64,000 nucleotides of DNA from Vibrio ishigakensis (GTDB taxonomy: Bacteria > Pseudomonadota > Gammaproteobacteria > Enterobacterales > Vibrionaceae), in the NCBI RefSeq assembly GCF_024347675.1, contig NZ_AP024881.1, positions 868,001-932,000 on the forward strand. The letters are read 5' to 3'. Numbering within the stretch: the stretch's first letter is position 1; each line of letters opens with the position of its first letter. Shown here in pieces: positions 19,541 through 28,027 of the stretch. The position numbers and the translations under genes were made by a program. A model generated the notes under the pieces. It was not told where the DNA came from and did not search any database. It saw only the letters and a program-made list of their open reading frames with translations.

Positions 19541-19596
19541 AGGGTGATTTTTATACTTAGCGTTTGTTTTCCCAAGACAAAAACCAAGTTTGAATA

Positions 19597-19681
19597 TGGT
19601 GGAGGGGGACGGATTCGAACCATCGAAGGCAGTGCCGTCAGATTTACAGTCTGATCCCTTTGGCCACTCGGGAACCCCTCC
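19597..19681 (-). tRNA. tRNA-Tyr (GTA)
   Basis: 85 bases, same sequence as its neighbours, with encoded CCA. The spacer to the next copy is about 55 bases and nearly identical from unit to unit. Confidence 0.97.
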
Positions 19682-19736
19682 AGGGTGATTTTTATACTTA
19701 GCGTTTGCTTTCCCAAGACAAAAACCAAGTTGAATA

Positions 19737-19821
19737 TGGTGGAGGGGGACGGATTCGAACCATCGAAGGCAGTGCCGTCAGATTTACAGTCTGATCCCTT
19801 TGGCCACTCGGGAACCCCTCC
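19737..19821 (-). tRNA. tRNA-Tyr (GTA)
   Basis: 85 bases with encoded CCA and anticodon GTA. Same sequence as the other copies; unit spacing is 140 bases. Confidence 0.97.
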
Positions 19822-19876
19822 AGGGTACTTTTATACTTAGTATTTGTTTTCCCAACACAAAAACCAAGTTTGAATA

Positions 19877-19961
19877 TGGTGGAGGGGGACGGATTCGAAC
19901 CATCGAAGGCAGTGCCGTCAGATTTACAGTCTGATCCCTTTGGCCACTCGGGAACCCCTCC
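19877..19961 (-). tRNA. tRNA-Tyr (GTA), promoter-proximal copy
   Basis: 85 bases with encoded CCA. First in the transcript, 58 bases downstream of the -10 element at 20019. Confidence 0.97.
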
Positions 19962-20018
19962 AGAGGATTTTTATACTTAAGAGCAGATTTCCCAACACTG
20001 TTCTCAAGTTCGGAGCGC

Positions 20019-20047
20019 ATAATACTCAGCCCAGAAATTTCTGTAAA
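20019..20047 (-). promoter_or_regulatory. Promoter of the tRNA-Tyr array
   Basis: On the minus strand TTTACA and TATTAT are separated by 17 bases. They are followed by a GCGCTCC discriminator, the GC-rich type found at growth-rate-controlled stable-RNA promoters. Confidence 0.75.
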
Positions 20048-20234
20048 GGCTTTTCTTGAAATTCACCGCTGTATGCGCGCTTTTTGCCCATAACGACCGA
20101 AAAGTAACGTTATCTGGCGCAATACTCGGCGAGGCGCTATGTGCGCGCCTTAAAAGTGTACGAACTACTTAGACTAAAGTTCATCCATTTGTTCGATAAA
20201 TCGGTACAAATGTAAACGAAACAATTTACATTGA

Positions 20235-20264
20235 TTGACGTTATCACTGCTTGAAACTGATAAA
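20235..20264 (+). promoter_or_regulatory. Candidate promoter of the RND efflux operon
   Basis: TTGACG and GATAAA with 18 bases between, about 30 bases upstream of the adaptor gene start. The leader would be very short. Confidence 0.5.
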
Positions 20265-20295
20265 ATGCGCTTAATAATTTATAAGTAGAACCACC

Positions 20296-21372
20296 ATGAC
20301 AAAAACAACCCTAACTCGAAACAAATTTTCAGTAGTGATGGCTGCCACTTTGGCATCTGTACTCTCTTTTTCTTCTCCGAGTTTAGCAAGACCACAGAGC
20401 TCCGCGAATACAGCGGTCACCATTCAAGAGGTAAACACCCATGAGATCTCTCAATCCCTGTCTCTTGTGGGTAAATTAAAGGCTAAGCAAGCGGTAATCA
20501 TCTCACCAGAAGTCAGCGGTACTATCGAGCGCATCGCCGTGAGTGCTAATCAGGACGTGAAAACCGGTCAGCTTTTGATTCAACTTAGCGATGACAAAGC
20601 AAAAGCCGCCGTGGCTGAAGCCCAGGCTTATCTGAATGACGAGAAGCGTAAACTGAACGAGTTTGAACGCCTACGTGCCAGTGCCGCTGTAACACTGACC
20701 GAGATTGAGGGACAGAAAGCCAGTGTTCAAATCGCTCAGGCGCGTCTTAGCGCTGCAAAAGCTGAGCTTAGCGACCGCTACCTGCGTGCGCCATTTGATG
20801 GCCGTATCGGCTTTATCGACTTTAGCTTAGGTAAGTTGGTTAATTCAGGCACAGAGCTTGTCTCTTTAGATAACCTCAATGTGATGGAACTAGACCTGCA
20901 GGTCCCTGAGCGTTATCTGCCTATGATCTCCACCGGTATGAAGGTAACGGTACTGACTAATGCTTGGGGCGATCGCGTATTTGAGGGTGAGGTTGTTGGT
21001 ATCGATTCTCGCGTGAATCCTGACACCTTGAATCTACGTGTGCGTATCGACATCAAGAACACCTCAGGTGAGCTTAAGCCGGGTATGCTGGTGCAAGGCA
21101 CTATGCAGTTCCCACCAATTAAGGCACCAATTATTCCAGTGCAGTCATTGCAATACTTGGGCACTAAGCGTTTTGTCTACGTGTTAGGTGAGGAAAACCG
21201 CGTTGAACAACGTGAAGTGTTCCTAGGCACTCGCGTAGGTAACGAAGTAGTTATCGAGAAAGGTCTAGAGATCGGCGAAACCATAGTGGTTCAGGGTGTG
21301 GTAAACATGCGCGACGGCATCCAGGTTAAGGTTGTTGGCGAGCAAGAGAGCGGCAGTGGAGTTGAGCAGTAA
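20296..21372 (+). CDS. RND efflux periplasmic adaptor (membrane fusion protein)
   Basis: A 358-residue HlyD/AcrA-type adaptor that would bridge the inner-membrane pump to a TolC-like channel. A signal-type hydrophobic N-terminus (residues ~14-32) precedes the lipoyl/barrel-sandwich segment GTIERIAVSANQDVKTGQLL, an alpha-hairpin (residues ~100-150), the second lipoyl half YLRAPFDGRIGFIDFSLGKLV, and the beta-barrel and membrane-proximal domains (VQGVVNMRDGIQVKV near the end). No lipobox Cys is evident. Its stop codon shares a base with the pump start, so the two are coupled. No outer-membrane channel or regulator lies beside it. Confidence 0.92.
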   Translation: MTKTTLTRNKFSVVMAATLASVLSFSSPSLARPQSSANTAVTIQEVNTHEISQSLSLVGKLKAKQAVIISPEVSGTIERIAVSANQDVKTGQLLIQLSDDKAKAAVAEAQAYLNDEKRKLNEFERLRASAAVTLTEIEGQKASVQIAQARLSAAKAELSDRYLRAPFDGRIGFIDFSLGKLVNSGTELVSLDNLNVMELDLQVPERYLPMISTGMKVTVLTNAWGDRVFEGEVVGIDSRVNPDTLNLRVRIDIKNTSGELKPGMLVQGTMQFPPIKAPIIPVQSLQYLGTKRFVYVLGEENRVEQREVFLGTRVGNEVVIEKGLEIGETIVVQGVVNMRDGIQVKVVGEQESGSGVEQ

Positions 21373-24300
21373 TGTTGTTATCTGACGTTTCCGTAAAACG
21401 CCCAGTCGCCGCTGTCGTACTCAGCCTACTGCTATGTGTGTTCGGTATGGTGTCGTTTTCTAAGCTTGCTGTGCGCGAGATGCCGGACATAGAAAGCTCG
21501 GTTGTTTCCATCAATACCAGCTACAGCGGCGCTTCGGCCACCATTATTGAAAACCAGATCACCTCTGTGATTGAGGATCAGCTGTCCGGTATTAGCGGTA
21601 TCGATGAGATCACCTCGGTAACGCGAAACGGTAGCTCCCGTATTACGGTTACCTTTGACCTTGGCTACGACCTTAACACGGGCGTGAGTGACGTTCGTGA
21701 TGCAGTGGCCCGTGCACAAAACCGACTGCCGGATGAAGCCGATTCTCCTATTGTGTATAAGAACAACGGCAGTGGTGAGGCCTCGCTATACATCAACCTG
21801 AGCTCTGATCTGTTAGATAGAACCGAGCTGACTGACTACGTCGATAGGGTACTTCTGGATAGATTCAGCCTTATCTCGGGGGTGAGTTCGGTTCAGGTTT
21901 CCGGTGGTCTTTACAAGGTTATGTATGTGAAGCTGAAGCCTACCTTGATGGCAGGTCGTGGCGTTACCACCTCTGATATTACCTCTGCACTGCGTAATGA
22001 AAACATTGAAGCACCGGGCGGACAGGTTCGAAACGACCAGATCGTTATGTCTGTGCGCACCGACCGCTCTTACAGCACAGAACAAGACTTTGACTACCTA
22101 GTGGTGCGTCGCGCCGCTGACGGTACCCCTATTTATCTAAAAGATGTAGCGGATGTTTATTTAGGCGCGAGAAACGAAGACTCGACCTTTAGAAGCGATG
22201 GCGTGGTAAACGTGAGCTTGGGTATTGTTCCTCAGTCGGACGCCAACCCACTAGAGGTGGCAACCGCAGTGCGTAAGAACGTGGAGGATATTCAGAAGTT
22301 CTTGCCAGAGAGCACGCGCTTGGTGGTGGACTATGACTCCACGGTATTTATAGACCGCTCTATCTCAGAGGTTTACAACACCCTGTTTATCACAGGTGGC
22401 CTAGTTGTCTTGGTGCTTTACATCTTTATCGGTCAGGCAAGGGCGACCTTGATCCCTGCGGTAACTGTACCTGTATCCCTGATTTCATCCTTCATTGCGG
22501 CTTACTACCTTGGCTTTAGTATTAACCTCATCACCCTGATGGCGCTGATACTTTCCATCGGTCTAGTCGTGGATGACGCCATCGTGGTAGTGGAAAACAT
22601 CTTCCACCATATCGAACGCGGCGAGTCACCGCTATTGGCAGCCTATAAAGGCACTCGCGAGGTAGGTTTTGCAGTAGTGGCGACCACCTTGGTTCTGGTG
22701 ATGGTATTCCTGCCGATCTCCTTTATGGATGGTATGGTCGGTCTGCTGTTTACTGAGTTCTCTGTGCTCTTGTCCATGTCGGTGTTGTTCTCATCCTTGA
22801 TAGCCCTGACTCTGACGCCGGTGCTTGGTAGTAAGATCCTATCGGCAAATGTGAAGCCAAACCGATTTAACCGTGCGGTAGAGTTCCTGTTCTCTAAGCT
22901 AGAGAGTGGCTACCGCAAAGCGCTGAAAGGTGCGCTTAAGGTCCGTGTGCTGGCACCGATTATTATCCTTGCCTGTGTGGGTGGTGCCTATCAGTTGATG
23001 AACGTGATTCCAGCGCAATTGACTCCGCAAGAAGACCGCGGCGTACTCTTTGCCTTTGCTCGCGGTGCGGATGCGACCAGTTACAACCGTATGGCGCAGA
23101 ATATGGATGTTATCGAGTCGCGATTGATGCCACTTCTAGGGCAAGGCTTGCTGAAATCCTTCTCTATCCAGTCGCCAGCCTTTGGTGGTAACGCGGGTGA
23201 TCAGACCGGCTTTGTCATCATGATCCTAGAAGACTGGGAAGACCGTGATATGTCTGCTCAGCAGGGCTTGGGCGTGATACGTAAAGCATTGGCGGATATC
23301 CCGGATGTGCGCGTCTTCCCTATGATGCCAGGCTTTAGAGGTGGTTCGAGCGAGCCGGTTCAGTTTGTACTGGGTGGTCCTGACTACAAGGAGCTAGAGC
23401 AATGGGCCGAGCTTCTTAAGCAAGCGGCCGATGATAGTCCTTATATGGATGGCGCCAGCACAGACTACTCAGAGAAAACCCCAGAGCTAGTCGTGTCCAT
23501 AGATAAAGAGCGCGCTGCTGACCTTGGCATCACTCAGAGTGAGATATCAGATACCCTAGAGATCATGCTTGGCGGTAAATCTGAAACTACCTATGTGGAT
23601 CGCGGTCAGGAATACGATGTCTATCTTCGTGGTGATGAGAACAGCTTTAACAATATTGCTGATCTCAGCCAGATCTACCTGAGAACCATCAATGGTGACT
23701 TGATCACCCTAGATTCGGTAGCGCACATCGACGAGGTCGCTTCGGCTATCCGTCTGTCGCACTACAACAAGCAAAAGTCCATTACGGTTAAGGCGAACCT
23801 TGTTGAGGGTGCAACACTAGGGGATGCGCTCGACTTCCTTGATCAGAAGGCTATCGAGCTTCTGCCAAGCGATATCAGCGTAAACTACTCAGGCGAGTCG
23901 AAAGACTTTAAAGAGAACCAGTCCTCTATCGCTATAGTTTTCGCTTTGGCGTTGCTGGTGGCTTATCTTGTATTGGCTGCTCAGTTCGAGAGCTTTATCA
24001 ACCCGCTGGTGGTGATGTTCACCGTGCCTATGGGTGTGTTTGGTGGCTTCCTTGGCTTGCTGATCATGTCGCAAGGTCTGAACGTGTATAGCCAGATTGG
24101 TATGATCATGCTTATCGGTATGGTAACCAAGAACGGTATCTTGATTGTGGAGTTTGCCAACCAGCTTCGTGACCGCGGGGTTGAGTTTGAAAAGGCGATC
24201 ATAGATGCATCGGCAAGGCGTTTGCGTCCTATCATGATGACGGCATTTACTACTCTGGCGGGTTCAATACCTTTGATTCTATCCACCGGCGCTGGTTATG

Positions 24301-24485
24301 AAAGCCGAGTGGCAGTAGGTACGGTTATCTTCTTCGGTATGGCATTTGCCAGCTTAGTAACCCTGTTCGTTATCCCAGCTATGTATCGCTTACTATCGGC
24401 GAGTACCCAAGCGCCAGGGCACGTGGAAGCAGAGCTTAACCGCGACCTACAACACGACACCAAAGGGCGTGTGGGACACGGCTAA
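21372..24485 (+). CDS. RND multidrug efflux permease (HAE1 family)
   Basis: A 1037-residue inner-membrane pump with 12 predicted segments and two large periplasmic loops. Motifs of drug-type RND pumps are intact: GLVVDDAIVVVENIFHHIE in TM4 with the paired Asp of the proton relay, and GMVTKNGILIVEFANQ in TM10 with the relay Lys. The N-terminus MLLSDVSVKRPVAAVVLS is typical. It would export drugs or bile-like compounds with the adaptor encoded just upstream. Vibrio genomes carry several such systems and I cannot assign this one to a named Vex/Vme pump from sequence reading. Confidence 0.93.
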   Translation: MLLSDVSVKRPVAAVVLSLLLCVFGMVSFSKLAVREMPDIESSVVSINTSYSGASATIIENQITSVIEDQLSGISGIDEITSVTRNGSSRITVTFDLGYDLNTGVSDVRDAVARAQNRLPDEADSPIVYKNNGSGEASLYINLSSDLLDRTELTDYVDRVLLDRFSLISGVSSVQVSGGLYKVMYVKLKPTLMAGRGVTTSDITSALRNENIEAPGGQVRNDQIVMSVRTDRSYSTEQDFDYLVVRRAADGTPIYLKDVADVYLGARNEDSTFRSDGVVNVSLGIVPQSDANPLEVATAVRKNVEDIQKFLPESTRLVVDYDSTVFIDRSISEVYNTLFITGGLVVLVLYIFIGQARATLIPAVTVPVSLISSFIAAYYLGFSINLITLMALILSIGLVVDDAIVVVENIFHHIERGESPLLAAYKGTREVGFAVVATTLVLVMVFLPISFMDGMVGLLFTEFSVLLSMSVLFSSLIALTLTPVLGSKILSANVKPNRFNRAVEFLFSKLESGYRKALKGALKVRVLAPIIILACVGGAYQLMNVIPAQLTPQEDRGVLFAFARGADATSYNRMAQNMDVIESRLMPLLGQGLLKSFSIQSPAFGGNAGDQTGFVIMILEDWEDRDMSAQQGLGVIRKALADIPDVRVFPMMPGFRGGSSEPVQFVLGGPDYKELEQWAELLKQAADDSPYMDGASTDYSEKTPELVVSIDKERAADLGITQSEISDTLEIMLGGKSETTYVDRGQEYDVYLRGDENSFNNIADLSQIYLRTINGDLITLDSVAHIDEVASAIRLSHYNKQKSITVKANLVEGATLGDALDFLDQKAIELLPSDISVNYSGESKDFKENQSSIAIVFALALLVAYLVLAAQFESFINPLVVMFTVPMGVFGGFLGLLIMSQGLNVYSQIGMIMLIGMVTKNGILIVEFANQLRDRGVEFEKAIIDASARRLRPIMMTAFTTLAGSIPLILSTGAGYESRVAVGTVIFFGMAFASLVTLFVIPAMYRLLSASTQAPGHVEAELNRDLQHDTKGRVGHG

Positions 24486-24494
24486 AAAACGACA

Positions 24495-24522
24495 AAGCCA
24501 GAGCATTTGCTCTGGCTTTTTT
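24495..24522 (+). terminator. Terminator of the RND operon
   Basis: AGCCAGAGC-ATTT-GCTCTGGCT followed by a T run. Confidence 0.9.
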
Positions 24523-24593
24523 GGGTTCAGCGCAGGTTAGCGGGAAAAACTACTAATTCAGATTCGTGTGCTCACTCTGCCAGTGATGCATGG

Positions 24594-24830
24594 CAAGTCG
24601 CCGTAAATACCTCCCTGTAGGCTTGGTTTCGGCATCCTTGCCTCAAACACTTGCCCTGCACCACAGCCTGTCGCTCCCAACTTCGGCATATCAACAATGA
24701 CTTAGAGCCTAGAGCCTTGATGAACTGGGGACCCCAGTGATGTTGCTGCTGGAGAGTGATTGATGGAGCAAGGTATCGCTCGCAAGGAGGCGAGCGCCAA
24801 GCGCCCATGGATGGGTTCACCGCGGCCTTG
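24594..24830. repeat. Large imperfect inverted repeat (~240 bp)
   Basis: The left arm (near 24594-24631) aligns with the reverse complement of the right arm (near 24794-24830): the block around GCCGTAAATACCTCCCTGTAGGC matches the complement of the block around GCGCCCATGGATGGGTTCACCGC with several mismatches. Inside lies a perfect seven-base hairpin CGCTCGC/GCGAGCG. It occupies most of the 400-base gap between two convergent genes. The frames open across it have no family signal. It looks like a non-coding intergenic repeat or the shell of a small mobile element. Confidence 0.55.
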
Positions 24831-24921
24831 TGAATCAATCGCTCGGAGGCGGTGGCTGGCTCAGAAGGAGTTTTTACGTTCTCCTCTAATCCGCAAAAAG
24901 ACTTTTTATCCTCTATGGGAG

Positions 24922-25398
24922 TTACAGCTCTATATTCTCAAGCTCGAGAAGCTTCTTCTTTCTCTCTATTCCGCCAGCATAACCGGTCAAGGCACGATTG
25001 CTACCAACCACTCTATGACAAGGCACCACCACAGAAACTGGATTCTTACCGTTAGCTGCACCGACTGCGCGCACCGCTTTTGGCTTGTTGATCGCCTCGG
25101 CTATCTGTTTATAGCTGCGCGTCTCACCAAATGGGATCTTGGCAAGTTCGCTCCATACCTGTTTTTGAAACTCGGTACCGTCTGCATCTAGAGGTAGGTC
25201 GAACTCAGCACGCTCACCATTTAGATACTCGCTGAGTTGTTTCTTAGCAGACACTAGGATTGGGTGATTACTGGCATGCTCGCCTAGCTCATCGGGCTTG
25301 GTGGTATAGGTCTCAAACCAGATCCCCTTAATGCCCTTATCCGAGGTTTGCACCGTGATTATCCCAAGAGCTGAGTCAAATTCGTTGTAGTAAAGCAT
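24922..25398 (-). CDS. ogt: Methylated-DNA--protein-cysteine methyltransferase
   Basis: A 158-residue suicide repair enzyme that takes methyl groups from O6-methylguanine and O4-methylthymine. The active-site signature VVVPCHRVVGSNRALTGYAGG is complete, with the acceptor Cys in PCHRV; the helix-turn-helix segment with the Arg finger (KPKAVRAVGAANGKNP) precedes it. It starts one base after the alkA stop, so the two repair genes are translated as a unit. No Ada regulatory domain is attached. Confidence 0.95.
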   Translation of the reverse strand: MLYYNEFDSALGIITVQTSDKGIKGIWFETYTTKPDELGEHASNHPILVSAKKQLSEYLNGERAEFDLPLDADGTEFQKQVWSELAKIPFGETRSYKQIAEAINKPKAVRAVGAANGKNPVSVVVPCHRVVGSNRALTGYAGGIERKKKLLELENIEL

Positions 25399-25399
25399 G

Positions 25400-26170
25400 T
25401 TATTGATTCCACAGATGCAAGGTAGCGTAACTGCCCCAAGGCGATACGCTTTGTTTGTTGAGGTTAGGATAATCGATGCGTCTCTTTTTCACTATCAGAT
25501 CGCCCTCAACAAAGCAGTCTTTGATTCTTTCCCCTCTAAGCTCAGCATATTGCACCGTCCATGGGCCGATGCCTTTGAGGGCTAGCCATTCATTGGGCAT
25601 GGAATCAGGGTACTGAAGCATATATTCGGCATAGCGTGCCAGTGTCTGCTTTCGACTCTCGGGCATACGAAGAAAGCTAAGGTCGGTTTGAGCAACCTCG
25701 GTCGGTGTGGGGAAGTCTTGGCTGGAGATCGTATCCACCAGATTGTTGAGATGATTGATGGCTGCTTTGACTGAAACCTGCTGTCCTAAGATAGCGCGAA
25801 CCCCTGCCTCCCAGACACTCCAAACACCAGGAATACGCAGGCCTTTAACCTTGATAAGCTCAGGTTCGAGTTTAGATAGATGAGCCTCAACGTTATGGGT
25901 ATCACAATCAAGGTCAAACATCTCACGGATGTTCTGAATCAGGGCTGGTAGAGAGTTTGTATCTGAGATCTGATACTCAAGAATCAGACTGTTACCATCA
26001 TGTTGCGTGAGACGAATCTGATATCGAACTTCATCAAAAAGCCCTGAACGCTGGTAATGAGTATCGGTAATGGTCTCTAGAGAATGAATTGCACGCAGGC
26101 GATAAAAGGCGAGCATGTGTTGCCAGTCTAGATGACCAGCAACCTCGAGTATGGTTTGTCCTTTATGCAT
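25400..26170 (-). CDS. alkA: DNA-3-methyladenine glycosylase II (AlkA type)
   Basis: A 256-residue base-excision glycosylase removing alkylated purines. The HhH-GPD domain is visible: VWEAGVRAILGQQVSVKAA, then ALKGIGPWTVQYAELRG (helix-hairpin-helix), and DCFVEGDLIVKKRR, whose Asp aligns with the catalytic Asp of E. coli AlkA. The end SPWGSYATLHLWNQ also matches the family. It is slightly shorter than E. coli AlkA and has no fused AraC/Ada part. It begins three bases after the stop of the outer-membrane protein gene at 26174, so it is probably translated by coupling. Confidence 0.9.
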   Translation of the reverse strand: MHKGQTILEVAGHLDWQHMLAFYRLRAIHSLETITDTHYQRSGLFDEVRYQIRLTQHDGNSLILEYQISDTNSLPALIQNIREMFDLDCDTHNVEAHLSKLEPELIKVKGLRIPGVWSVWEAGVRAILGQQVSVKAAINHLNNLVDTISSQDFPTPTEVAQTDLSFLRMPESRKQTLARYAEYMLQYPDSMPNEWLALKGIGPWTVQYAELRGERIKDCFVEGDLIVKKRRIDYPNLNKQSVSPWGSYATLHLWNQ

Positions 26171-26173
26171 GTT

Positions 26174-26731
26174 CTAGAAGTCGAGGCCGAGCGAGATCTG
26201 CACACCGTCATAATCATCGTCATAGTTGCCAAGTCCAGTTGTGGCATAGCCATAGATATACTCAGCACGCACCCAATAATCAGCATTGATGTTCCATTGC
26301 AGGCCACCGCCCACAGTAAAGACACCACCGCTGGTATCACCTATGTCTCTGCGATCGCCATTTGATGTGTCGTGACCTTTAACAAAGGCAGCAATGGCGC
26401 TGGTGCGACCGAATAGCTCAAGCGGGGTATCACCCAGTTCACCTGTGCTGAGTACCAAAGACAAGCCAACTTGGTAGTAGTTGAACTCAAAGGTCTTGGC
26501 TTCATCTTTGGCTTCAGAGTAGCGAAAGAATCCCTCCATGCTGACGTGCTCGTTGAAAGACTGTCCGCCACCTATGATAAAGCTAGGGTCAGAGAAAGAG
26601 TCGTTGTCGCTGTTTTCGGGAGAGAATCCGACATCACCGATCCCCATATAAAAAGAGTTATTTCCGGCCGCCATTACTGAGGTGGAGAGGAGGGCTAGAG
26701 GCAGCAGACCGCCGAGGTAGCGCTTTTTCAT
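26174..26731 (-). CDS. Outer-membrane beta-barrel protein, small
   Basis: A 185-residue exported protein: signal peptide MKKRYLGGLLPLALLSTSVMAA, then alternating strands (FYMGIGDVGF, FIIGGGQSF, VSMEGFFRYS, GGGLQWNINADYWVRAEYIYG) and a C-terminal Phe (ISLGLDF). This is the pattern of OmpW/OmpA-like eight-strand barrels. I start at 26731, which follows AGGAAAC and places the signal peptide correctly; a start 61 codons upstream adds unrelated sequence. It is the first gene of a tight cluster with alkA and ogt. Confidence 0.8.
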   Translation of the reverse strand: MKKRYLGGLLPLALLSTSVMAAGNNSFYMGIGDVGFSPENSDNDSFSDPSFIIGGGQSFNEHVSMEGFFRYSEAKDEAKTFEFNYYQVGLSLVLSTGELGDTPLELFGRTSAIAAFVKGHDTSNGDRRDIGDTSGGVFTVGGGLQWNINADYWVRAEYIYGYATTGLGNYDDDYDGVQISLGLDF

Positions 26732-26901
26732 ACGTTTCCTATTTAGAGGGTGAGTCATTAACAATTTGACAATATAATCGTCAAGATTCGGAAAATTATG
26801 ATATGCAAAAAAGTGCAAATCAATCATAATCTTAGCACTTATATTTGGCGACACATGGCATTGCTGAGCCAAATGTTTGATAAAAAACAAGGAGTAAGGT
26901 T

Positions 26902-27219
26902 TTGACTCAATCAAAGCATGAACAGCTCTCTCAGGCAGAGCAAGATCAACTGGATGCAGCGGTATTTCGTCGCCTTTTGAAACACCTAGATAACAATAAA
27001 GACGTGCAGAACATCGACCTGATGATCTTGGCGGGCTTTTGTCGTAACTGTTTCAGCAAATGGTACACAGCTGAGGCGAAAGAGAAGGGACTAGACCTGG
27101 ATATCGATGATGGGCGCATGCGTGTGTATGGCATGACCTATGATGAGTGGAAACAGAACCATCAGTTGCCAGCAACACCAGAGCAGCTAGCGGCCTTTGA
27201 GGCCAAGCAGAAGAAATAA
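26902..27219 (+). CDS. DUF1244 family protein
   Basis: A 105-residue small protein matching DUF1244, a proteobacterial family of unknown function. Its core GFCRNCFSKWYTAEAKEKG with two cysteines and the following DGRMRVYGMTYDEWK are recognisable. The start is a TTG at 26902, about eight bases after AAGGAG; no in-frame ATG is nearby. It stands alone, divergent from the barrel gene and convergent with aphA. Confidence 0.88.
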   Translation: MTQSKHEQLSQAEQDQLDAAVFRRLLKHLDNNKDVQNIDLMILAGFCRNCFSKWYTAEAKEKGLDLDIDDGRMRVYGMTYDEWKQNHQLPATPEQLAAFEAKQKK

Positions 27220-27220
27220 A

Positions 27221-27251
27221 AAAATGGCGTCCAAATAGGGCGCCATTTTTA
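27221..27251. terminator. Bidirectional terminator between the DUF1244 gene and aphA
   Basis: AAATGGCG and CGCCATTT form a stem, with A and T runs on either side so it can act in both directions. Confidence 0.8.
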
Positions 27252-27253
27252 TA

Positions 27254-27946
27254 TCAGTAGTTAGAGTTAACCAATACCTTCTCACCATACTTGCCGGCAT
27301 GAGGCAGCGGCGTGTAGGTAGATTGAGCGCCACGCAGGAATCGAATGCCTTCCACTCCCACTTGATGTGCTGAGGTCATATCGCTATCGGCATCGCCATA
27401 GAATACAGAAATATGGTCGTTATGGATCTGCTTCTGTTTTTCTAGACCGTTTGCAAATACCACAGGCTGGATCTGTTGACGGTATTCTTCAGGGAATAGG
27501 TTGCGCAGAGTTTCAGTCAGAGTCTCATGACCGGTCGGCGCGGTGCGACCAGTGATGAAATAGATGGTGTCGCCACGTTTAAGGTGCATGGTAACCAACT
27601 CAATAGCACTTTTCTTGGGCACAGAAAACTTGTCCCAGCCAGTGCTTGCCTCATCCCAGAATGCTTGGTTCTGTAGATAGTCGTTTGAATCTGGTGAGTA
27701 TTTTTGCTTACCACGATAGAACACAGGCGAGGAAAACAGGATGGTATCGTCGATATCAAGGCCAATATTCAGTGGCTGAGCCGGTAATGAGTCCTTGATT
27801 TGGTCAACCGTCACCCATTTGATGTGGTCGTATTTCTTGGATGCCTTTGCGCTGTAACTGTGCATGTCGATGGTTTGTAGCCCGCCAGCAAAAACCGACT
27901 GTGACACAACTGCAGCAAGAATAATAGATAGTGTTTTTAGCTTCAT
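27254..27946 (-). CDS. aphA: Class B acid phosphatase AphA
   Basis: A 230-residue periplasmic phosphatase of the HAD superfamily. A signal peptide (MKLKTLSIILAAVVSQSVFA) precedes the nucleophile motif LDIDDTILFSSPVFYRG. Motif II is in YFITGRTAPTG, and the FYGDADSDMTSA segment holds the metal-binding Asp residues. AphA hydrolyses organic phosphomonoesters and can transfer phosphate to nucleosides. It is unrelated to the Vibrio quorum-sensing regulator that shares the name AphA. Monocistronic, convergent with the DUF1244 gene. Confidence 0.95.
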   Translation of the reverse strand: MKLKTLSIILAAVVSQSVFAGGLQTIDMHSYSAKASKKYDHIKWVTVDQIKDSLPAQPLNIGLDIDDTILFSSPVFYRGKQKYSPDSNDYLQNQAFWDEASTGWDKFSVPKKSAIELVTMHLKRGDTIYFITGRTAPTGHETLTETLRNLFPEEYRQQIQPVVFANGLEKQKQIHNDHISVFYGDADSDMTSAHQVGVEGIRFLRGAQSTYTPLPHAGKYGEKVLVNSNY

Positions 27947-28027
27947 AAAAGTCCCCTTATAGCGCGCGCTATTCTAATGAGGACCTATTCGGCATTGTTA
28001 CCTGCGAAGTTATTTTCCATATATGCG

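Noticed and set aside
19456..19961. Regular direct repeats suggesting a CRISPR array
   Set aside because: The repeats are 85-base tRNA-Tyr genes with identical spacers; CRISPR spacers would differ.
19408..20020. Open frames translating GFPSGQRDQTVNLTALPS repeatedly
   Set aside because: They are the tRNA-Tyr genes and spacers read as protein; there is no gene here.
24760..25191. 143-codon plus-strand frame
   Set aside because: It runs antisense to ogt and through the inverted repeat; no protein-like signal.
27254..27946. Reading AphA as the Vibrio quorum-sensing regulator
   Set aside because: The DIDDT nucleophile motif shows it is the class B acid phosphatase that shares the name.
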